NCBI GenBank assembly: GCA_022579005.1
Contig: MU401541.1
Coordinates: forward strand, 86,529 to 150,528
Direction: 5' to 3'
Length of the DNA: 64,000 nt
From: Poronia punctata
Taxonomy: Eukaryota > Ascomycota > Sordariomycetes > Xylariales > Xylariaceae
Position numbers and translations under genes: made by a program. How positions within the stretch are numbered: position 1 is the stretch's first letter; every line of letters starts with the position of its first letter. The notes below the pieces were generated by a model, which searched no databases, was not told where the DNA came from, and was given only the letters and a program-made list of their open reading frames with translations. Shown one piece after another: positions 22,726 through 34,619 of the stretch.

Positions 22726-25254
22726 AAGGTGACGGACGGTCTTCCGATACTCTCTTGCACTGCTGTACGAGTTTTATCTATGCAAGTAGCAGGAACACGA
22801 CCTAACCACACTGGTAGGCAGCTGTGCCACGTATCTCGACCACCGAAGCTAATGATGTATCGTCAGTCCAAGGCGAGTACTGACGAGGGGTCATTTAAAC
22901 AAGTCGCACCTCTTCCACCGGGTCACGATGCCAACATCAAGAGGTACAGCACCACCTCATTTCTCCCCTTAATTTCTTTCTTCTACTTGTCATCAACGCA
23001 TCATCGTGAAAAAAAAAATGGATTACCCATTGATCCGCATGTGCATGTTAAATGTTTCGTCCCTGCTTGTTCAAGTCTAATGTGCCTGCATGCCCAAGGG
23101 GGACGCTGCATCCACGGGAGTCTGGACCGCGGGGGGTCCGGCATGTTTTTAGAGTAGTGTTCCAAATAGTCGAGGGCACTTTCACGATGCCAATCAGGCA
23201 ACGTTTTTCGCCGGGGGTCCAAAGTGTCAAGAAGAAGCGAGATGCGTCAAAGATGCAGTCATTCGAGCCTAGGAAGAACAAAAAAGAATAAGGTCGTGTA
23301 TGGCTAGGTAGCTTTGCCCCGCTCCACCCGTCACTTTACCTAACCTACATGTAGGTATGCTTGACGGCACAGCAAGTATGTATGCTTCTTTGTCTTCCCG
23401 CGGAGAACACTACTTGTTTCACCGTGACGATGATATCATTACACGCTATGAAAGGCCCGAGGGAATAAAACCACGTAGGCCGGTTCAATATGGCCTTTTG
23501 GAAAATTCATGATTCCTATTCTATGGGGAAAACGCTCGGAGCATAGCATTAAGTATTTTGACTACCTATCTTGGGTACTAATCAAAGGTTTTAAGAATAG
23601 CTACCTATCCTTTCTTTTGGCCATTTGTTGCAATGATGCAAGACCAATCATGCTAGGTAAGATTAACAATAACCAACAAGTCCCGGCCGGCAGTAGCTTT
23701 GTCCTCCTTTGAGAACAGGGAAGAAAAAGGGCTCAAAAGTGGGTTATCAGTTTTGAAATGCAGGAAAACCAAAAAAAATTTGCCCGTCCTCCTTCCTTCC
23801 TTCCGTTCCGTTCACGATACCTTCTTCCAACGAAAATCAATGAGCTGCATGAGAAGGGGGCGAAAACCGTTGCATTCCGCTCCCCAATCAAATCATGGTC
23901 TTTGGTATATGCAAAAACGGACGGACCAGGCCTGTCCGGATCTTGTACGTGTGTACGTGTAGGCATATAAGCTGCTAATGCAGAGACTAAGGCAACACTA
24001 TACACCTTGGTCCGGTCCAAAAGGTCCTTTGCACATCATGACATGGTCGATTACACCTATGTAGACAAGCTCGGTCGGTGCGACGATGATGATCACGATG
24101 CCAAACAACTCGCGCCTTTTGATCAATGCCGTAGGTGGTTGGCACTAGGGATAGAAAATATGTACCTAGCCCCTGGCTGTATGACAGTCTAGGTTAGGCA
24201 AGTTCTTGGATTCTCATCCGTCATGGCCGCCACCATGCACAACTACTTTTTGTGCAAGGTACCTGATTAGTAGTAGCCTGTGTGCCTATGTCGGTATCTT
24301 AGGTACATAGAGAGTTCCAATCTTCTTTTTCTTCCCTTGGTGGTAAAATGATAACACCGACTGAAGATCCTTAAAGCATCCAATACCAGCCTGCGCAGCT
24401 ATCGTATGCCCACTCACCGCGAAGGTTATTTTGACTTAGCACCTATACGTGTACTGAGTACGTGTATAGGATTGCTAGATAGTAGGTATAATACGTGTAC
24501 ATGGCCCCAATTTGCATAGTCGGTCTCTTTATGGTCATGTTTGGTACTTTGATTGTTGCACTGTCGTTACTAAAAGATGTTACCTACGTGTACCTAGTCT
24601 AGTCTAGCAGCTGGGTCCACGATCTTGGTTTCATCCTGCTTCAAGCGGGTGTGTTGATAGTGGTTATTACATATCCGGTGGGTATTTGGTAAGCAGGCTA
24701 GCTATTTTTACTTGTTATCCTGCGCTCGGAGAAGGGAATATATTACTACAGTCACTGAGTGTGGCACACTCTATCAAGGGGGTTAGGTTCGATTCCTAAC
24801 AGCGCTATTGGTATTCGCTTGGTAGCTCATTTCAGTCTACCTACTTATGTAATCTGTAGATAGCACATATTAAATGTGCATACTAGACAATTATTGACTG
24901 GCCTGCAAAACAGACTTCTACTCTGCAAAGGCCGCTTTCTTTATGTTCATCTTGTCATATTTTAAGGTTTCTTCCCTTCAATCTCTCTTTCTTCCTTCCA
25001 TGTCTTGGTAGCCCGAGGTTAGAGACGGTACTTATTGATACCAGATTCGTTTTTGTCCTGTTACAACTAATTGTAACCCCACTACAGAAGCCAAGTCTAA
25101 GTACTTTCTACAAAGACACGGGGCTTGGCAGAGATACTGACAACGTTTTGTTTAATACGAGGGCTATTCCTTGGAGCATCCGGACAGCGAAGAGGCTAAT
25201 GCCATTGAAACGGAGCCGATTGAGTGCTTAAATTCGTTCTTGATGAAACCACGG

Positions 25255-25394
25255 TTTTTTTTTTTTTTTTTTTTTTGGGGGGGGGGGGGGGGGGGGAAGC
25301 CCTTTAGAAAAATGGGAGTCCGGGGGGTTGTTTTTGGGGGGAAAACACCCCGCCATATTGGTGTACTCTAGGACAATTTACACGCGGTCATCCG
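25255..25394. repeat. Left, error-rich copy of sequence flanking the assembly gap
   Basis: T22 followed by G20, then AAGCC..., ATGGGAGTCCGG, GGACAATTT and CGCGGTCATCCG, ending at the Ns. The same landmarks in the same order occur at 25445-25588 to the right of the gap. The left version has extra G and C runs, as in low-quality base calling. It is probably one genomic locus represented twice. Confidence 0.8.
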
Positions 25395-25404
25395 NNNNNN
25401 NNNN
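25395..25404. other. Assembly gap (10 N)
   Basis: Ten N characters. The gap lies between two copies of the same sequence, so the true gap may be zero or negative in size. Confidence 0.99.
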
Positions 25405-25444
25405 GCCCCTTCCCTTTCCTTTCTCTTCCTCTTCCCCCCCCCCC

Positions 25445-25588
25445 TTTTTTTTTTTTTTTTTTTTGGGGGGGGGGGGGGGGGCCCCAGTGGAAGCCATGTA
25501 GAATCATGGGAGTCCGGTCTGTAGATTTGTCCTGCAATACACCAGGCAATCTTGCTAGACTAGAGGACAATTTCCTCGCGGTCATCCG
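25445..25588. repeat. Right copy of sequence flanking the assembly gap
   Basis: T20, G17, then GGAAGCCATGTAGAATCATGG, GAGTCCGG, a GGACAATTT box and CGCGGTCATCCG. It parallels 25255-25394 and is the cleaner of the two copies. Confidence 0.8.
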
Positions 25589-26417
25589 AGTTCGGCTTCT
25601 GGTTTTATATGAATTTGTCGCTAATATAGTTCCCGGGACGATTTAAAAGGAGTATGATATTCAAAATTCCCTAACAATTGTCCAAGTCACACGTTTCTTA
25701 CAAAAGCAAAATGAAGTCAGTTCTCCCCTAAAGTCCGTAGCCATTATGAAGTACGTGTAGATTCTAAGCATTGAATCTCTAACATCGCGACAATTATCAC
25801 CATGTGCCAGCGCAAGTGCCAGAGCAGATACCACAATGTGGTGCCTAGTACAGGACGGGCTGTAATTACCAACCAGGTAGCCTTAGATGCTTGTACCTAC
25901 TGCAAACTACTGTACCCGTAGACACTACTATGTACGTACAGTAGAGTAGTCAATAGATACAGAAACACTTGTCAAAACTTGACAACACAAGAAGATGTAC
26001 GATTTCCGGTACCAACCCACTGCACACGCAAACGTAATTCCACACAGTACTAGAATAGAATAAACCATCTTAGACGCTTGTGCCGCTAGTGTATCCAGAG
26101 ATATGGTGGGGCCCAGTACAATCTTGCTGCCGTCGCAGCCGTTATTGGCTCACAGAGATAAACAGGCTTCTTGAGGGGGCTCGGCAGGGCTGGGCACATG
26201 CAGCCACAAAGTAGATCGCAACCGCTTCCTGAACTTATCGGCGGAACTAAGTTCAGGATGTATCGAGGTAGCAGGAGGGTAGGTCTGAGCTAACCCAGAA
26301 GAAACGCCGGTATCCCTGTAGATACAGTTAAAGGTATCCACTTTCATTGCACAGTTTTGCTCAGTCACTGATACGCTGGAGCGGGGCATATTTCTGCATG
26401 GATATGTCGTAGTTGTA

Positions 26418-26440
26418 GTGGTGGTGGTGGTGGTGGTGGT
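26418..26440 (+). repeat. GTG/GGT trinucleotide microsatellite
   Basis: About seven tandem GTG units, followed by GAT and GGT variants. Confidence 0.8.
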
Positions 26441-26946
26441 GATGATGGTGGGTAGGTGGGCAAGGTTTGTACGTGTACTGTATTTGTACCGGCTAATCAT
26501 TTGAGTACAGTCTAGAGAGGCTCAGCAAGTACTTGCATACTTGCTTTGGGCACAAATGGGCACCTGAGGTACAGAGAGGAGGGATTGGGCACCGTATACC
26601 CTACGTCTCTGGTACATGGAATCTGGCACAGTAGTGACTTCAACTAGGCGATGGTGGGCTTGCACTGATACGCTGGAGTCCACCCTGTGGCAAGTGGTCT
26701 ATGGTTTCCACAATGCAGAAGGGCCAAAGACCAAAAGTTGAACAACCCTTCCGCCACCAAAGCATTCTACTGCTTGTCCAAGCTATCAACTAGATATCAG
26801 CTCTCATTCACCAATTCTATCCAACAACACGGTCTCACCTTGTTATTCGAGTATTTACTTTTCAACCTTTCAAAACATCTGCACAGTGCCCACCAAGACA
26901 ATCTTTCAGAACTGTTCAGGGTTAAAGCTTGCATTATCTTCTGACA

Positions 26947-26958
26947 ATGGCTTCCTGA
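26947..26958 (+). promoter_or_regulatory. Three-codon upstream ORF in the kinase leader
   Basis: ATG GCT TCC TGA lies in the pyrimidine-rich leader, 135 bases before the chosen kinase start. If the transcript begins upstream of it, the leader has a minimal uORF, which can lower initiation at the main ATG. The transcript start is not known. Confidence 0.4.
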
Positions 26959-27081
26959 ACGTTCTAAAGTCCGTCCTTTATCGTCTGTCGAGCCCTTATG
27001 ATCGTGACGAGATGCTCGAACAGCGTCTCAGAATGCCGACAACCAATAATCCACAACGATCTCAACCACTTCTCAATCGAT

Positions 27082-30000
27082 ATGGAATATCCTCAAGCAC
27101 AGCGTCCTCCTAACATCCCTCATCTCCCCGCCCTACCATCACGTACTGCGAATAGCACCCCGATGTCCTCGCCTGGCCTTTTCAGCCCGACCAACAATCG
27201 GCAAAATGTCTTCCCGCAACCTCACGCATTCGATTCTTCTACGACCTCGGGTCCATCCGCTGCCCCAGCTAGCAGCCCGTTTTTACACCCTCTGCAAAGC
27301 CGTCAAGTGAGAGAGTAAGTGAAGTGCCCCACCCCCCGTGGTCGCTTTGACCAGTCCTGGAAGATTCATGGCCGCGCAAGACTTCAGCTAGCGTCGACAC
27401 CGAGTCCTTCGGGCCTCGGAGGCTACCCAATCACTAACATGCACCTTGCTTTAGGACTCATAAGGCGCTTGTAGACCTCGACACGATGACGGGTCGCAAA
27501 TCAATAAATCAATATGAAGTGATAGAAGAGCTGGGCCGTGGCGTACATGGAAAAGTAAAACTGGCTAGAAATACAGAGACTGGCGAAAATGTGGCCATCA
27601 AGATCATTCCACGTTTTTCCAAGAAACGTCGCCTTGGGAAAGTTACCGCATCCCCTCAAGACAAGACGAAACGGGAGATTGCCATCCTGAAGAAGATACG
27701 GCACCAGAATGTAGTCGCGCTCCTCGAGATCATCGATGACCCCGAGCTCAGAAAGATTTACGTTGTTTTGGAGCACGTCGAGCTTGGCGAGGTAGTTTGG
27801 CGTAAGAAGGGTCTCCCACACATTTGCCATATGGAGAGGAGACTAGTCGAAGACCGTATGCATGGCGAACAGAATCCCTTTTTCGAAGACGACCATAAAC
27901 GCTACCAGAAGCTTCTCGACGATCGACGGACTATCAACGACGCAAAGAGGGCAAAATTGCTAGAGAAGCAAAGAGGATTTGACTTTCATTGGAGCTTGGA
28001 ACACGGTACTGCCAACGAGGACGATCTCGAGAGCCTTGCGCGTTCGCATGGTAGAGGCGGGGATCATGTTGCCCAAGCATCCACAGCGCTACATTCTGCT
28101 TCTCAACCCGGCTCGAGGCGAGTGTCAGTGGCCGGCTCTTCAAACCGGTCCGCCTATTCCGGGTCTCGTCTGAACACGCCTTTTCCTTCCGAATTCGATG
28201 TCTGCTCGATTGATGTGAACGCGGAAAGTGAGGCGGATATATTTGGCCCTTTGCGGTCGCAGCACGGATCGTCCGCGGCTCTGGATCATACAATCCCTGG
28301 AGCCTACCCGGACGACAGGTTCCGCGGCAGATCGGCAAGCATGGCCGGCTCCGTCACTGATTCTATCGCCTCCCACATGTCCTCGATCGATTACGGCTCG
28401 CAACCACATGACGCCTTCACGGACGATTTCTCTTATGTTCCGTGCCTCACCCTTCAAGAGGCGCGAGCAACCTTCCGGGACACGGTTTTGGGCCTTGAAT
28501 ATCTCCACTACGAAGGAGTTGTCCACCGAGACATCAAGCCGGCGAATTTGCTGTGGACTAAGGATCACAGAGTGAAGATTTCGGATTTTGGAGTCTCCTA
28601 CTTCGGACGGCCGATCCGCGAGGGCGAACCCGAAGAGCCTGTTACTGAATCGGAGGCGCAGGATTTTGACGACGATTTGGAACTCGCCAAGACTGTCGGA
28701 ACCCCTGCTTTCTTTGCACCAGAGCTATGTTACACCGATATGCCTAGTGAGCGGCCCAAGATCTCGGAACAGATTGACGTATGGTCTCTAGGTGTCACCT
28801 TGTACTGTCTGATCTTCGCCCGCATCCCCTTCATGGCCATCGACGAGTATGCAATGTTCCACAAGATTGCCAAGGAAGAGGTATATATTCCGCGTAAACG
28901 TCTTAAACCTGTTGATCCGCATCACGCGCCCAATTCGACGTCTTTCTACGGACGGGTTAGCAGCGAGCCGTATCGGGACGATAATGTTTTATCGTACGAA
29001 GATGTCGATGACGATCTTCATGACCTGCTCCAGAAAATGTTGGTCAAGAACCCGGAAAAACGCATCAGACTGAGAGACGTCAAGCGGCATCCGTGGGTCG
29101 TTGCCGATATCACCGTGCCAGTCATCCAGTGGATCGACGAGACCGACCCATCACGGCGGTTCTCGGGCCGCAAAATCGAAGTCGACGAGAAGGATATCAA
29201 ACGCGCCGTGGTGCCGCTCACGCTGTTCGAAAGGGCTCGTTCGGTCATGAAGAAGGCGGTGGGCAAGGTGATGCCTGGCCGCACAGACAAATCCGAAGGC
29301 CAAGGTCCGACCAGGAGACGAGCGGCAAGCAGTGTCACCAGTTCCGCCGGAGACGTACCCCCAAACGGGTTGGGGTTCCCGCATCTACGGGAGATGCGCC
29401 GAAGAAGTATACGGCCAGACGACTATTTCGCTACTGTTAGGGAGAGTGATCACCCGCTTTCTCAGAGCGTAAGTGCGACTCCCCGGGACTCTCCAACCGA
29501 GGAAAGCCAGTATTCTCCCCAACGACATGCGACGCCGCCGTACGGCGATGGCGGGAATACATTCCACGATTCAGCCAGCCTGTTCGACGCGACACCCGGG
29601 ATGGGGGCTTCTGTTTCGTCGTCGACCTCGCTCTCGTCCGGTAGGGGCCTTATCTACCAGGCCCACGGACGGGTCAGATCTATCAGTAACGCACAGGTCG
29701 CGATGGCGCACGCAAAAGATGCCCAGACTGGGTTGACGAACCCCGCGGTAGAAATACCGGCTACAGACAAGGTGGCCTTTGCCCTGAGCAAGGGGAGCGA
29801 TGTACGAGCTCAAGACGACACGACAAGATCGAAGTCGGTCGATCGCGGATTATTTACTCATGAAGATATGTGGGCCGAGCCCAAGGTCGCCTTGAGTACA
29901 GCTGTCGCCCCGGGCAGTGTGGAACTACCTAGGCGTCCTTTGTCGGTAGACCCTGGTCATCATAGCATGGAACGACAGCCCTTACCATCACCAGATATTT

Positions 30001-30902
30001 TCTCTCCCGTAGCCATTCGTGCCTATCACCATGCATCCCCCATACGGGATCTGTTCTTGGAGGAATTGGACACACGGTCTCCGACCTCGCATCGGCCTGC
30101 GAACATTGGGACTAGAACGCCGCCGCCCAAGACATATAGTTCGCCTACGCCTGAACCCTACGCTCGAGCGCAGGAACAGTTGAAACGGCACACACACGAC
30201 ACTGAACACCACAAGAAGCACTATTGGTTATCCAACAGGCAATCGTACACGCCGCCTTGTCATCAGGCCATGACAAATGACAGACCCGCCATGCCACACA
30301 TACGTCCACCATCTAGGGTTGATACCACCGGTACTCCGGCTACCTCGGCCTCTGCATCTACAGGAACAGCTCCCACGCCACTGACCAGTCCGATCAGCAT
30401 CGATAATTTGCCCCGGCATCAAAGCTTCAGATCAGACCCATCGCTGCCCGCACTGCTGAGTGGCGCCAGTTCTGTCTCGGCAGATGCCGAGGGTGATTTT
30501 CTACTGAAACCTGGATCCGTGAATAGGGCGTCGCTCCTGGACACGGCGGACTCGCTGACGCCGCCAGCACTAGGGAAGGAGCCGATGGACGCCTTCTCGA
30601 ATGGGTGCGAGGAGCAGTACCTAACTCTGCTGCCTTCGCTAAAGTCTCGAAAGCATGGACATACTTCATCTTCTGGACAGGTCTTGGAGGATGATGACGA
30701 AAGCGATAGCGACGGTGGGATCACCATGGCGAGACCTAAGAGACGAACGCCGGCACCCCGAGAGCATGCCAGCTCCCCCGTCATCGAGAGGGTGGCGCAC
30801 CCAAAGAGAAGGGACACTACAACTAGCATGACTAGCATTGGCAGTACAGAAACGGCCAAAAAGGTCGTTGCTGCGGAGTCGGTAAAAGATGATGCTTGCT
30901 AA
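27082..30902 (+). CDS. CaMKK/Ssp1-Sak1-Elm1 type serine/threonine protein kinase
   Basis: Two exons, 27082-27314 and 27455-30902, encode 1226 aa. The 140-nt intron has donor GTAAGT, a CTAAC branch site and acceptor TTTAG; the phase-2 join gives VRETHKALVDLD-TMTGRK. The kinase domain begins INQYEVIEELGRGVHGKVKLA (G-loop about 105-111), with the VAIK lysine at 127, HRDIKPANLLW (Asp437), ISDFGVSYF (Asp455) and GTPAFFAPELC. These are traits of the upstream kinases of SNF1/AMPK and related kinases: Ssp1 in fission yeast; Sak1, Tos3 and Elm1 in budding yeast. A charged insert of about 220 residues sits inside the domain between LEHVELGEVVW and LTLQEARATF. The C-terminal 600 residues are Ser/Pro-rich and probably disordered. 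The start is uncertain: an in-frame ATG at 26998 adds 28 aa, but 27082 has the better context and reads MEYPQAQRPP. Confidence 0.88.
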
Positions 30903-33270
30903 AGGCATCCAAGACGGATATCCGAGAAATACCCCCCCTTTTATCGGCTTATCGGCTCTCGGGCGATGTTCCGTTCTTTCTCCTATTCTCGATCAGTACG
31001 AGCACAAGCCGGGCTTGGGCTCATCTGACGGAACGGCAACGTCTTACACTCGAGATGCCTAGTACGTGTATGGGGTACGATTCGAAAGACTACGGGAGGG
31101 TACACTCGAAAGGTACATAAGGAGGCATATGTGTGATTGTTGAATGAGATACGAGATGAGATTACGACCCTGTACCAACCACAAATTCCCCAATTGATGT
31201 GTTCGGTGCATATATACAAATGCATTCACGACATGGGGCAGATTACTCTGTCCAGCTCACTCCCCTCTCTATTATCGTCATCTGGTCGGAGACGGCGAGT
31301 CTACGTCCAGGAGGCGTGCAGCTCCGTTGGAGGCCACCATTCATCTTGTTTTCCTTGTTTAATTTTTGGCGAATTGGATCATCTGCATGTAAAGAATCGG
31401 TTGCATTGGGACTGGAATGGGCGGCATCTGTCGAATTCGAAATCATGATGAAGTGGCAATTTGCGCAGATAGACCATAACTTACGGAGCGTGCATGTTAA
31501 CGGCGTTGTTGGTTGATCTGTCACTCAAACAGAAATTATTGAACGGGTTGAAACTTGGTGAGGCTACTACTACACGTATAAGTTAGACTAATAGGCGAGG
31601 TTCGTTTCGCATACTGCATACTGCATATGTGTTTGTGTGTATCAGTATAGATCCAAATCAACTAGACATGCGATGATTAAACATGCTGCCTATCCGAGCA
31701 CTCTAGTCTCTACTTTATTCTGCGTTCGGTTTGGAATGCAAGTCATGCTGAAGCCGAAAAGCCTACCAAGCTTTTGACTATGTTGTTTAAAGGGGGTCGA
31801 ATGGGCTTGAACGCGGTAGTAAATAAGGGGCCAAGTAACGTGCCTACCTACCAAGCAGACTGAGCAGAAAGATGACGCGCATATTTCATGCCCCAATCTG
31901 ACACTATAATAAAGGAATAAGACTGCATTTACATCTCACAGGAGATGGTGCAACCAACCCCTAAAATACGTAGGTACTTGAGATTGACCTATGTACGAGT
32001 ACAAAAGGTACTACCGCCTACAAACATGACAATGACGATATAACAGACTTGGATGAGGGGGAAGATGTTGCATAAGAGGTAGGTTAGGTGGGATCATGAG
32101 TTTGATCGGGTGACACTTTTTTTTTTGAAGGGTTATTATGTAACCCACACACCACACACATATTGTTATATACACACACATGTCACACACACACCATTTG
32201 GATATGGGGTTCGACATCACCTGCACAAACATACACATTCTGTAGGTTAGGTAGGTGCTTTTATCATATGATATGCACCTACCTACCTACCTACCTACCT
32301 ACCTACCTACCTACCTACCTTGGCAAGGAACTGGAAACAGGCGGGTGGCAGGGTAGGTTTGTGAACGACCGCTTACTTTCGGGAATCCTTTAATGACGAG
32401 TCGGTTTTTTTTTAATACCCCCCTTCCCTTCTCCAACGGTTTGGGGAAGGAAAAGAATGTTTGATGTTGTGGAACTTTGCTTTAGGGACTGGAAATGTTT
32501 GTACGCTCATTAGGTACTTTTATGGTGAGTTAGTATGTAAACGGTAAACTTGCGGGTTTAGGTAGGTATGTAAGGTAGGTATAGAAACGGATATCACATG
32601 TTTGTTGTCGAGAGAGTTGACGTCTTAGTTACTACGAGTAGGGATCCAACAGTATAAGTACTTTACTACGTACTGGAGATGGAGATCGAGCACAGTCTCT
32701 AATGATGTCTTTGGCGTGTACTGTTGAGAGGAATAAATATGTCGGAATATAGATCCGGGTGTCGGAGTAAATAGCGGGTTTTACTTCAGTCGTCGGATTC
32801 CCGCGGTGTTAAACGCCCCCACTAGATAGCGTCCCGTATCACCGGCTGTACAGTGTTTTAGATACCACAGTATGTACGTCCACTATGTAATCTACTGTCT
32901 AGGTCAGAATTGACCCACCTAAGATAGACGTTAAAATTCTACTACTAGGTCAGAATTGCCCCACGTACAGAAATTACCTAACGCTTGCTTGAAAACACCT
33001 ACACAGGTAATAAAACTAACCTAGACTAAGGCAGACTAACTACCGTCAAACCACATTGAGCTCGAGCTCGAACACCACACATACGAGTACGTGTGCAATA
33101 CCAACTTTCAACGTCGCACCACGTTTTACCTTCACCACTACTACCGCTCTACCTATACACACAGTAACCTAGATAGATAGTGCTTACCATTATCAGAGAG
33201 TCACTCTCCTCATCAACCAAAACACAACAAAACCACCCAGCCAAAAAAAAGAGGAAGGAGAAAGCACACA
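30903..33270. other. 2.4-kb intergenic region, kinase 3' end to SRP19 promoter
   Basis: No gene was recognised. It includes CA-rich DNA near 32149-32195, an 11-unit CCTA tract at 32277-32320, TACGAGTA at 31994, 32633 and 33082, and TACGTGTA (either strand) at 31063 and 31571. The last 200 bases become C- and A-rich, as in an SRP19 leader. Confidence 0.6.
32277..32320 (+). repeat. ACCT microsatellite, 11 perfect units
   Basis: 44 bases of uninterrupted ACCT; the longest perfect tetranucleotide tract in the window. A shorter tract in the opposite orientation (TAGGTTAGGTAGG) lies just upstream. Confidence 0.9.
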
Positions 33271-34197
33271 ATGTCGCACGCAAGAATAGAAGAAGTATCC
33301 GACAGCGAAGATGAAAACAACAACAACTTTTCCGACCCCAGCGAGGGGGACATAGAAGAATTCACCGAATCCGACATCCTCCTCGCCAAACCAAAAACCT
33401 CCACCACCACCAGCACTTCCAAAAAACCCGCCGTCGAACCCCCTCTCCTCCCCCAATCTCAACAAACCCAAACCCCCCCTCAACCAGGTCTCCAACCAAA
33501 CGACATCCGCGACTACCAAATGCTCTACCCCATATACTTCGACTCTTCCCGAACCCGCGCACAAGGCCGTCGAGTGCCCTCGTCCCTGGCGGTGAAGAAC
33601 CCCCTCGCGCGAGAGATAGCCAACGCCTGCGCGGCATTACGTCTATCCCCCGTCTTCGAAGCCCATCGCATCCACCCGAAAGACTGGGCGAACCCGGGAC
33701 GTGTCCGCGTGGCGCTGAAAGAGGCCAAGGCGCGCGGACACCCCATCACGAATAAACATCATCTATACATCCTCGTGGCGAAATATTTGGCCGAACATCC
33801 CACGACGGAAAACTCGCCTTCTTTGCGTCATGGGGCTAGGGGGAGTGCGGGTGCGGGTGCGGGTATGGGTATGGGGATGAATGATGTTTATGCAGATGGG
33901 AAACCTTGGCCGAAACCGGCTGTGCCCAGAGGTTGGAAGATGAATGATTTGTTGCCGGCTTATTCCGCTGCCATGACGGGTGGGGGCGTTAGTGAGAATG
34001 CTTTCAAGGATATGATGCGGGAGATGCAGGGGCAGGGAGGGGCTCCCGGAGGTTTGCCGGGGATGGATCCGGGCATGATGAGTATGTTGCAGAATATGGG
34101 TATGGGAGGTGGTGGTGGTGGTGGTGGTGGAATGCCTGCTATTGGGGGAGGGGGTGGTGAGAGTAGTGGGAAGAAGGCGAAGAAGGGCAAAAGATAA
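33271..34197 (+). CDS. SEC65: Signal recognition particle subunit SRP19/Sec65
   Basis: Single exon, 308 aa. SRP19 binds the tips of helices 6 and 8 of SRP RNA and promotes SRP54 binding, needed for co-translational targeting to the ER. The SRP19 fold spans about residues 82-170 and opens with MLYPIYFDSSRTRAQGRRVP, followed by AVKNPLAREIANACAALRL and HPKDWANPGRVRVALKEA, the usual RNA-contacting segments. Residues 1-75 are acidic and Ser/Pro-rich. The C-terminal part has a Met/Gly-rich section with a run of nine Gly (GGT repeat at about 34108-34134) and a basic end, GKKAKKGKR, as in fungal Sec65, which is longer than animal SRP19. The ATG at 33271 is preceded by A-rich leader sequence. The gene converges on dynactin, with 422 bases between the stops. 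Confidence 0.92.
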   Translation: MSHARIEEVSDSEDENNNNFSDPSEGDIEEFTESDILLAKPKTSTTTSTSKKPAVEPPLLPQSQQTQTPPQPGLQPNDIRDYQMLYPIYFDSSRTRAQGRRVPSSLAVKNPLAREIANACAALRLSPVFEAHRIHPKDWANPGRVRVALKEAKARGHPITNKHHLYILVAKYLAEHPTTENSPSLRHGARGSAGAGAGMGMGMNDVYADGKPWPKPAVPRGWKMNDLLPAYSAAMTGGGVSENAFKDMMREMQGQGGAPGGLPGMDPGMMSMLQNMGMGGGGGGGGGMPAIGGGGGESSGKKAKKGKR

Positions 34198-34619
34198 AGA
34201 GGGGGGAAAACAAAAAGGAATAAGCAAGGCTATATACGATACCGCCTCGTGTGGGCGATGACGAGAGCCATATGAACGACAGCGTCTAGATGATGAAAAA
34301 ACATACCAAGTGGACACAGTAGGTATCGTCCAAGGTCACGATTCGAGAATTGTCCAATAGAGACAAGTTACTGAAACATCAAAGCCAATCGGCTTGCCGG
34401 TTTTTTCTTGTCCGCTGCTTCCTAGGCTTGCTGTGCGATGATACAATAAAAAGGGTATCTAAAGTTGCTGTAACGTGTTTCACCAAACACAACGAATATA
34501 GACAAAACCACACCCAGCTTAGGCCCAATTACATACAGACATAAGTAGAGGAGGACACCTGTCGTCCAACATATCGCTGTTTCAACCGCTGGAGATAGTT
34601 GCTCTTCATTACAAGGTCT
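34198..34619. other. Intergenic region between convergent SRP19 and dynactin
   Basis: 422 bases with no coding signal. An AATAAA at 34445-34450 could serve plus-strand polyadenylation. Confidence 0.5.

Larger units (their letters stand above)
13542..27081. other. 13.5-kb gene-poor region
   Basis: No protein family, spliced or unspliced, could be recognised; the longest open frame (22642-23157) starts at TTG and has no family features. The DNA is filled with short tandem repeats: C13 at 13609, TTCC near 13681, TACC near 15104, TACA near 15999, GA near 16628 and GGT near 26418. It also has many TAGGTA/TACCTA words and numerous copies of TACGAGTA and TACGTGTA. A 10-N gap lies at 25395-25404. 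From about 26750 to 27081 the sequence turns pyrimidine-rich and is the probable leader of the kinase mRNA. Confidence 0.6.

Noticed and set aside
22642..23157. 171-codon open frame in the gene desert
   Set aside because: It starts at TTG, spans a minisatellite and shows no domain, codon-usage or splice support.
24721..24815. tRNA-like segment with a good T-arm (TTAGG-TTCGATT-CCTAA) and partly paired ends
   Set aside because: The acceptor stem has mismatches, the D-arm cannot be formed and the variable region is too long; probably chance or a very decayed tRNA.
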